Origin: SFTJ01 sp045613305
Lineage (GTDB): Bacteria > Bacteroidota > Bacteroidia > Bacteroidales > Muribaculaceae
Length of the DNA: 64,000 nt
Direction of reading: 5' to 3'
Assembly (NCBI GenBank): GCA_045613305.1
Contig: JAZLAU010000028.1
Span: 1-64,000 of the forward strand
In this document: positions 58,550-64,000 of the stretch, piece after piece
Layout: the number at the start of each line of letters is the position of its first letter
Numbering within the stretch: the first letter of the stretch is position 1
Translations under genes and position numbers: made by a program
Notes under the pieces: generated by a model
What the model was told of the DNA's origin: nothing
Seen by the model: only the letters and a program-made list of their open reading frames with translations
Databases searched by the model: none

Positions 58550-61099
58550 ATGAAAAAGATAATATTAAGTGTTTTAATGCTTGTGTTGTCGGCATCGAGT
58601 GTGTCGGCAACAGAAGTGTGGCGCGACATGAATGCGCCTATGCACGACAGAATCGTTGACTTGTTGTCGAAAATGACACCACAAGAAAAGATGTCGATGA
58701 TGGTTCACAATGCTCAGCCAATACCACGATTGGGCATCGAAAAGTATTACATGGGCAACGAATCGTTGCACGGTGTGATGCGTCCGGGCCATTTCACAGT
58801 GTTCCCACAGGCGTTGGCCATGGCAGCGACTTGGAATCCCGACATTGTTTATCAGGTGTCGACAGCGATATCAGATGAGGCACGTGGCCGATGGAACGAA
58901 TTGGACTTTGGCCGCAAGCAAAGAGAAAATGCCAGCGACTTGCTAACCATGTGGTCGCCAGTGGTTAACCTTGGTCGTGACCCACGCTGGGGCCGCACCA
59001 CCGAGTGCTATGGCGAAGACCCTTGTTTGACAAGTGCCATCGGTGTGGCCTACACTAAGGGCTTGCAGGGCAATCACCCTAAGTATGTGAAGGTTATCTC
59101 TACTGCGAAGCACTTTGCTGCCTATAGCCAAGAAGAAGATCGCGGTAGCAACATGACCTACATCAGCGAGCGCAATTTGAGAGAATACTATTTCACTCCG
59201 TTTGAAAATATGGTCAAGAAGGCCAATGTTCAATCGGTGATGGCTGCATATAACGGAATTAATGGTCTGCCATGTCACATCAACCCATGGCTGTTGCAAC
59301 ACGTGTTGCGCGATGAGTGGGGTTTTGAGGGCTATGTGGTGAGCGACTGCGTGGGTCCGGTGAACATCTGGAAGGAATTTAAGCATGTTCGCGACCCTGA
59401 AACAGCTGCTGTGTTGCTTGTGAAGGCTGGTCTTGACATCGAATGCGATGATGCCGGTGTGTATGGCGAAGCATTGCACAAGGCTTACGAGCAATATAGA
59501 GTTAGCGATGAAGACCTTGATAAGGCTGTGTATCGCTTGTTGAGAGCAAGATTTATGTTGGGCTTGTTTGACGACCCAGCACAAAATCCATATAACGACA
59601 TCAAGCCTGAGGTGGTTGGTTGCAAGGAACACCAGGAATTGGCCCTTGAAACAGCACGCCAAAGCCTTGTGTTGCTCAAGAACGAGAAGAATTTCTTGCC
59701 ACTTAACGCCAAGAAGTTGAAGAAGGTGGCAGTGATAGGTCCATTTGCCGACCGATTGGAGTTTGGTGACTATAGCGGATGGCCTGTGAATGAGTCGGTT
59801 ACTGTGCTAAATGGCATACGCCGTCTTGTTGGCGACCAAGTGGAGGTGATTACAGCACCATGGGTGTCGGATGCAAGTGGCTACGAACCAGTGGGAAAGC
59901 AATACTGGAAGAATGGCTTGAAGGCTGAATACTTCTCTAACATGAATTTGGAAGGAACACCAAATTCACGCATGGAGGAAGAATTGTATTACGACCCAGC
60001 CAATCAACCACCACAACCAGTGTGGCCAAGCAGTGCGCCGATGTCGATAAGATGGACAGGCGATTTGGTGCCACCTATTAGCGGAAATTACACATTGTCG
60101 TTTAAGACCGACGACGGTGTGCGCGTGTGGATTGACGGCGAACAGGTGATTGATGCATGGACAACGCATCCGGCCACAGTAGAAAGCATTGACATGACAC
60201 TTGAAGCCGGTCGAGCATATAATGTGAAGGTGGAATATTTTGATGGCGGCGGTGACCGATATGCAAGAATGTTCTGGATGGGTCCTGAAGTGACTGTGGA
60301 ACAGCGCATAAAGATGTTTGGCGATGCCGGCAAGGCAGCCAAGGAAGCCGATGTGGTGATAGCCGTGATGGGTATCGACCGCTCGGTGGAGCATGAGGGT
60401 CAAGACCGTGCAGGCATTCAGTTGCCACCAGAGCAAAGAGAATTTATCAGAGAAATCTCAAAGATAAATCCTAACACCGTGATGGTGCTTACAAATGGCA
60501 ACATCTTGGCGGTGAATTGGGAAAACGACCACTTGCCAGCCATCTTGGAATCGTGGTTTACCGGCGAACAGAGCGGAACAGCCGTGGCAGAGGCTTTGTT
60601 TGGCAAGTATAACCCAGGAGGCCGATTGCCGCTTACATTCTATAAGTCGCTGTCGGACATTTCGGGCAAGGATGACTATAACATTGAAAACGGACGCACT
60701 TACCAATATTTTAAGGGCACTCCATTATATGCCTTTGGTTATGGCTTGAGTTACACCAAGTTTAAGTACGAAAATTTGAGTGTAGATGCTTCGGGCGAAA
60801 AGGTTAAGGTGAAATTCAATCTCAAGAATGTGGGCAAATATGCAGGCGATGAAGTTTCGCAGGTGTATGTCACTTATCCAGAAACAGGCGTGTATATGCC
60901 AATCAAGCAGTTGAAGGGCTTTAAGCGCGTAAGTTTGGAAAAGGGCCAGAAGAAGGAGGTTGAAATAGAGTTCGACAAGTCGGATTTGCGATATTGGGAC
61001 GAAAAGGCGCACAAATTTGTCACACCAGAGGGCCAATACGAATTGCAAGTGGGAGGCTCATCAGATAATATTTTGTTGCGTAAATACTTTGATTTGTAA
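58550..61099 (+). CDS. GH3 beta-glucosidase with PA14 insertion, secreted (second of two)
   Basis: 849 aa, same architecture: signal peptide (1-20), barrel with nucleophile Asp266 in GYVVSDCVGP, PA14 insertion (about 445-580, LKAEYFSNMNLEGTPNS to YFDGGGDRYARMFW), acid/base region EHEGQDRAGIQLP and FN3-like end. It is closely related to the preceding enzyme; a block of more than 35 residues around GCKEHQELALETARQSLVLL is identical, and the DNA coding part of it is nearly unchanged. The loop after the nucleophile differs (CVGPVNIWKEF against CSAPAWAVTEH), so specificity may have diverged. Last gene of the core glycan operon. Confidence 0.92.
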   Translation: MKKIILSVLMLVLSASSVSATEVWRDMNAPMHDRIVDLLSKMTPQEKMSMMVHNAQPIPRLGIEKYYMGNESLHGVMRPGHFTVFPQALAMAATWNPDIVYQVSTAISDEARGRWNELDFGRKQRENASDLLTMWSPVVNLGRDPRWGRTTECYGEDPCLTSAIGVAYTKGLQGNHPKYVKVISTAKHFAAYSQEEDRGSNMTYISERNLREYYFTPFENMVKKANVQSVMAAYNGINGLPCHINPWLLQHVLRDEWGFEGYVVSDCVGPVNIWKEFKHVRDPETAAVLLVKAGLDIECDDAGVYGEALHKAYEQYRVSDEDLDKAVYRLLRARFMLGLFDDPAQNPYNDIKPEVVGCKEHQELALETARQSLVLLKNEKNFLPLNAKKLKKVAVIGPFADRLEFGDYSGWPVNESVTVLNGIRRLVGDQVEVITAPWVSDASGYEPVGKQYWKNGLKAEYFSNMNLEGTPNSRMEEELYYDPANQPPQPVWPSSAPMSIRWTGDLVPPISGNYTLSFKTDDGVRVWIDGEQVIDAWTTHPATVESIDMTLEAGRAYNVKVEYFDGGGDRYARMFWMGPEVTVEQRIKMFGDAGKAAKEADVVIAVMGIDRSVEHEGQDRAGIQLPPEQREFIREISKINPNTVMVLTNGNILAVNWENDHLPAILESWFTGEQSGTAVAEALFGKYNPGGRLPLTFYKSLSDISGKDDYNIENGRTYQYFKGTPLYAFGYGLSYTKFKYENLSVDASGEKVKVKFNLKNVGKYAGDEVSQVYVTYPETGVYMPIKQLKGFKRVSLEKGQKKEVEIEFDKSDLRYWDEKAHKFVTPEGQYELQVGGSSDNILLRKYFDL

Positions 61100-61166
61100 T
61101 AAAATAGCGCAAATAGGACAAAAAAAAGATGCATTTGGCGAAAATAATGCAAAATATATGTTGTGA

Positions 61167-61199
61167 TTTGCGTAATTATTAAAAAAATCATTAACTTTA
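61167..61199 (+). promoter_or_regulatory. Promoter of the histone H1-like gene
   Basis: TTTG (61167-61170), a 21-nt spacer and TAACTTTA (61192-61199), one base off the -7 consensus, 38 nt before the ATG. Confidence 0.5.
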
Positions 61200-61237
61200 C
61201 ACCGATTATTAATAAACACTTTAAAAACGAAACAACG

Positions 61238-61414
61238 ATGAAAGAACTAGTTGAAAAAATCGCTGCAACTTATGCAGACTTTTTGAAAGACGCTACAGCT
61301 CAAGTTGAAAACGGTAACAAGGCAGCAGGAACTCGCGCTCGTAAGGCTTCTCTTGCTATCGAAAAGGCTATGAAGGAATTCCGTAAGGTGTCTGTAGAAG
61401 CTGCTAAGAAGTAA
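61238..61414 (+). CDS. Histone H1-like small basic protein
   Basis: 58 aa from the ATG at 61238, which follows a reasonable promoter; the longer frame from 61163 would start inside that promoter. The sequence is lysine and alanine rich, mostly helical: MKELVEKIAATYADFLKD, then NGNKAAGTRARKAS and AMKEFRKVSVEAAKK at the C-terminus. It matches the short histone H1-like (Hc1-related) proteins common in Bacteroidales, thought to bind DNA. Free-standing, with a terminator just downstream; unrelated to the glycan locus. Confidence 0.88.
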   Translation: MKELVEKIAATYADFLKDATAQVENGNKAAGTRARKASLAIEKAMKEFRKVSVEAAKK

Positions 61415-61447
61415 TAAGTGCTTTTAAGAAAAGTGCTAATGCATAAT

Positions 61448-61486
61448 AAAGGGCTGTCTCGATTGGGATAGTCCCTTTGTTTTTGT
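61448..61486 (+). terminator. Terminator of the histone H1-like gene
   Basis: GGGCTGTCTC (61451-61460) pairs with GGGATAGTCCC (61465-61475) over ten pairs, two of them G-U, with one bulged base; flanked by AAA and TTTGTTTTTG. 33 nt after the stop. Confidence 0.7.
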
Positions 61487-61489
61487 TTG

Positions 61490-62238
61490 TTTGATTTAGT
61501 CGCAATAGCCAAAATTTCAGTGTTGATTTTAGCCAATCATCGACGCGCGTATATATATATAATGTGTAGGTGCAAATGTCAAGACAGGCCTATGAAAAAC
61601 TCATGAAACCGGCGAATGTGGTTATAATTGCAAATATTGAGGGCGGCAGTGAGCAAAATGATTGAAAAAAGTTGCTAAGTGTGGCAAACTGATAGGACTG
61701 ATTAAGTGAAAAATGTCACAAAGAAAGCAAGAAAAGTGCTAATGTAAGTATAATAAGCCGAAATATTGCAAAAGTGTTAAAAAATGATATGTTAAAAAAG
61801 TATACAATTTAACAATCAGCACTTTGGCAGAAGGTTGTGTAGCTTATCGGTTTTCTTGAAGGTGGTAAAAAAATGGGTAAAAATGATTAAAAATTGTAAG
61901 TTTATGAATTTTTTGCGAATAAGCCACTGATATTCAGTTTGTTGAGTTTTTGATTAAGATTAAAAGGTAAACCTTGGTGCAAAGGCTAAGTGTTAACGAG
62001 TAACGAATTGTAAGTGAATTTGGAGAAAAAGGTTTTAAATTAAAAGTTAAAACGGCTTGCATAGAAAAACTCTTAATGTGTTAATCTTGAAAAAAAACAT
62101 TAAGCATTGCAAAATTTTGATTAAATTTGCGCCCAAAATGTTTGTTGGCTCAAAGTACACAAATCTCAAATAAGTGTAGCATAAAGTAAAGAAACATAGA
62201 AATAAATAAATATTTTGTCTAATTATTATTATTAAGGT
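61490..62238 (+). other. Gene-free AT-rich region and leader before the second SusC-like gene
   Basis: About 750 bp with no supported gene. It holds a TA run (61550-61561), a second copy of the 16-nt sequence AAGAAAAGTGCTAATG (61729-61744; first copy 61426-61441), and TAAATTTG (62122-62129), a -7 match that would give a leader of about 100 nt to the ATG. No -33 at the usual spacing. The length suggests a regulated upstream region. Confidence 0.5.
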
Positions 62239-64000
62239 ATGAAAAAGCTGTTATTTATTATGGTCGCTGCATGTGCCGTATTATTCCCAGCGTTGGCAGA
62301 AGCTAAGGTTGTGAGCGGTAAGGTAGCAGACTCAGCAACAGGCGAACCTCTAGTTGGAGCATCAGTTATTCCAGTAGGAGCAACTAATGGTACATCGACT
62401 GACTTCGACGGAAAGTTCACATTCAATGTACCTGACTATGTAAAGCAACTTAAGGTGACTTATGTAGGTTATCAAGAAAAGACAGTTGCAGCAGGTCAAG
62501 GTATTGTAGTAGCACTTGAATCAGACGACAATGTCCTTCAAGACCTTGTAGTAACCGGTTACGGTTCAGGTAAGAAGGTAGGTTCTGTGGTAGGTGCAGT
62601 AAGTGTTGTAAACGAAAAGCAATTTGCTAAGTTGACAACAGCAAACTTTACAGATGCGCTTCAAGGTCAAGTATCTGGTCTTTCAGTATTGTCAGGCTCA
62701 GGTGATCCATCAAAGTCAGCATCAATCCGTTTGCGTGGTGTAAACTCTATTGAAGCAGGTACAGCTCCATTGTATATTTTGGACGGTGCCCCAATTTCTT
62801 CAGCAGTGTTTAACACCTTGAACCCATCAGACATCGAAAACATTAGCGTATTGAAGGATGCTGCTTCAACATCAATCTACGGTTCTCGTGCTGCTAACGG
62901 TGTAATCGTTATCACAACAAAGAAGGGTCGTTATGGTGAAAGCGCACGCGTAAACATCCGTGCACAATACGGTTTCTCAAAAATGGTTGATGACCAACAA
63001 GACATGATGAACTCAAAGGAATATATCAAGTTCCGTGATATCATCGGTGTTCCTGTTGCAGACGAAGTACGTACTCTAGTAGAACGTTACAACCTAAACA
63101 CAAACTGGCGTGAAACAATCTTCTCAAACAACGCGCCAACTTACACACTTGATGCATCAATTCAAGGTGGTACAGCAAATACATCATATTATGTATCAGT
63201 AAACCACCACGATCAACAAGGTATTATCGACCAATCAGGCATGCGCCGTGAATCTATCCGTTTCAACTTCGATTCTAAGTTGAAGGATTGGTTGAAGATT
63301 GGTTTGAGTTCAAACCTTGGTTACAGCAAGTATGACCAAAACAACGAAATCGAATCATCAAGCATCTATACAACTAACCCTGCATTCTTTGCACGTAAGG
63401 CGATGCCATTCGATAGCCCATACTACTACACAATCGAAAACGATAAGATTGTATACGGTGAAAAGGCACAATACTTGAAGTATTCAGGCGCACCAACACC
63501 AGCATTCGTTAACAGCCAACGTTCAGTGTTGCGTCGTCGTGTAACTGCTAACCTTAACCTATATGAACAAATCAACCCAATTAAGGGTTTGACTATCCGT
63601 GCACAACAAGCTCTTGACTCATATGACTATACCCTTGACAACGAAGGTTTCCCATATGACGAAATCATTACTCCAATGGGCAGCAAGATTGCAGCACGTA
63701 CAGGTTATGCACAAAAGTCAATGTCAAGATACTATGCTTGGACATTCACAAACACAGCAGAATACAAGTTTGACATTGCAAACGAACACAACTTCACATT
63801 CTTGCTTGGTCAAGAATCAATCATGACTAAGAGCACAAGCTTTGGTGTGTTTACAGAAGGCCACACAGACGTACGTCAAATGCGTCTTGACCAAGGTACA
63901 AACGTAGCAATTGCAGACATTTCAGACAGCAAGACTGAATCGGCATTCAACTCATATTTCTTGAACATGAACTATGACTGGAACGAAAAGTACTACTTGG
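62239..64000 (+). CDS. SusC/RagA-like TonB-dependent transporter, N-terminal part (3' end outside window)
   Basis: 587 codons visible, open to the window edge. Signal peptide (1-22, MKKLLFIMVAACAVLFPALA..). Carboxypeptidase-regulatory-like domain (about 24-95, VVSGKVADSATGEPLVGASV), a possible TonB box near LQDLVVTGYGSGKK, and a plug with LQGQVSGLSVLSGSGDPSKS, IRLRGVNSI, YILDGAPIS and VLKDAASTSIYGSRAANGVI; barrel strands follow. Codon use is more biased than in the first SusC gene (44613-47705), suggesting a highly expressed nutrient porter. It is separated from the glycan operon by the histone gene and a long leader, so it likely begins another locus; its SusD should follow outside the window. 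Confidence 0.94.
   Translation, partial: MKKLLFIMVAACAVLFPALAEAKVVSGKVADSATGEPLVGASVIPVGATNGTSTDFDGKFTFNVPDYVKQLKVTYVGYQEKTVAAGQGIVVALESDDNVLQDLVVTGYGSGKKVGSVVGAVSVVNEKQFAKLTTANFTDALQGQVSGLSVLSGSGDPSKSASIRLRGVNSIEAGTAPLYILDGAPISSAVFNTLNPSDIENISVLKDAASTSIYGSRAANGVIVITTKKGRYGESARVNIRAQYGFSKMVDDQQDMMNSKEYIKFRDIIGVPVADEVRTLVERYNLNTNWRETIFSNNAPTYTLDASIQGGTANTSYYVSVNHHDQQGIIDQSGMRRESIRFNFDSKLKDWLKIGLSSNLGYSKYDQNNEIESSSIYTTNPAFFARKAMPFDSPYYYTIENDKIVYGEKAQYLKYSGAPTPAFVNSQRSVLRRRVTANLNLYEQINPIKGLTIRAQQALDSYDYTLDNEGFPYDEIITPMGSKIAARTGYAQKSMSRYYAWTFTNTAEYKFDIANEHNFTFLLGQESIMTKSTSFGVFTEGHTDVRQMRLDQGTNVAIADISDSKTESAFNSYFLNMNYDWNEKYYL

Noticed and set aside
41112..61099. Mobile element origin of the glycan locus
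   Set aside because: No transposase, integrase, terminal repeats or tRNA with an att duplication is seen anywhere in the window.
61550..61561. TA dinucleotide run
   Set aside because: Too short and simple to interpret as a functional repeat or recombination site.

Overview
The window is Bacteroidales DNA. The evidence is one complete and one partial SusC-type TonB-dependent transporter, a SusD lipoprotein, a hybrid two-component sensor, promoters of the Bacteroidetes form TTTG-N19..21-TAnnTTTG, and many secreted glycoside hydrolases. Five proteins end in a Por-secretion (type IX) style C-terminal sorting domain, which argues against a typical gut Bacteroides. A Muribaculaceae, Prevotellaceae or Porphyromonadaceae-like host is my guess only.

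Layout. 1-7.0 kb holds housekeeping genes, all on the minus strand: miaA (cut by the window edge), a DPP-IV type S9 peptidase, glutamine synthetase, myo-inositol-phosphate synthase and yaaA. 7.3-33.3 kb is a long minus-strand glycan-utilisation block: GH36 alpha-galactosidase, GH43, a GH2 fused to an FG-GAP propeller, two secreted proteins built only from CBM6-like modules, an SGNH/SASA esterase, a second GH2, a stand-alone FG-GAP protein, a small GH43 with an unusual N-terminus, and the hybrid sensor-regulator (HTCS). 33.6-37.8 kb, divergent from the HTCS, encodes GH2 and GH92. 37.9-40.8 kb (minus) is an overlapping CotH/DUF1573 pair. 41.1-61.1 kb (plus) is the core locus: clan GH-D enzyme, IPT/NHL lipoprotein, SusC, SusD, DUF4361 lipoprotein, GH92, two GH30, two GH3. 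After it come a small histone H1-like gene, an 0.8 kb gene-free leader, and the start of a second SusC-like transporter running off the window.

How it fits together. SusC/D and the two neighbouring lipoproteins should bind and import an oligosaccharide. The GH92, GH30, GH3, GH2, GH36 and GH43 enzymes would remove alpha-mannosyl, beta-glucosyl or beta-galactosyl, alpha-galactosyl and arabinosyl/xylosyl units. The HTCS is the only sensor in the window and probably controls the locus. GH30 + GH3 + GH92 would suit a fungal wall (beta-glucan and mannan); GH43 + GH2 + GH30 + GH36 would suit an arabinogalactan-type glycan. The sequence alone does not decide.

Most interesting points: the catalysis-free CBM6-like A-B-C module proteins, one a tandem duplication of the other's plan; a propeller-FN3-tail cassette found both alone and fused to a GH2; a GH2 whose acid/base glutamate position is glycine; and a perfect palindrome in the spacer of a well-formed glnA promoter.
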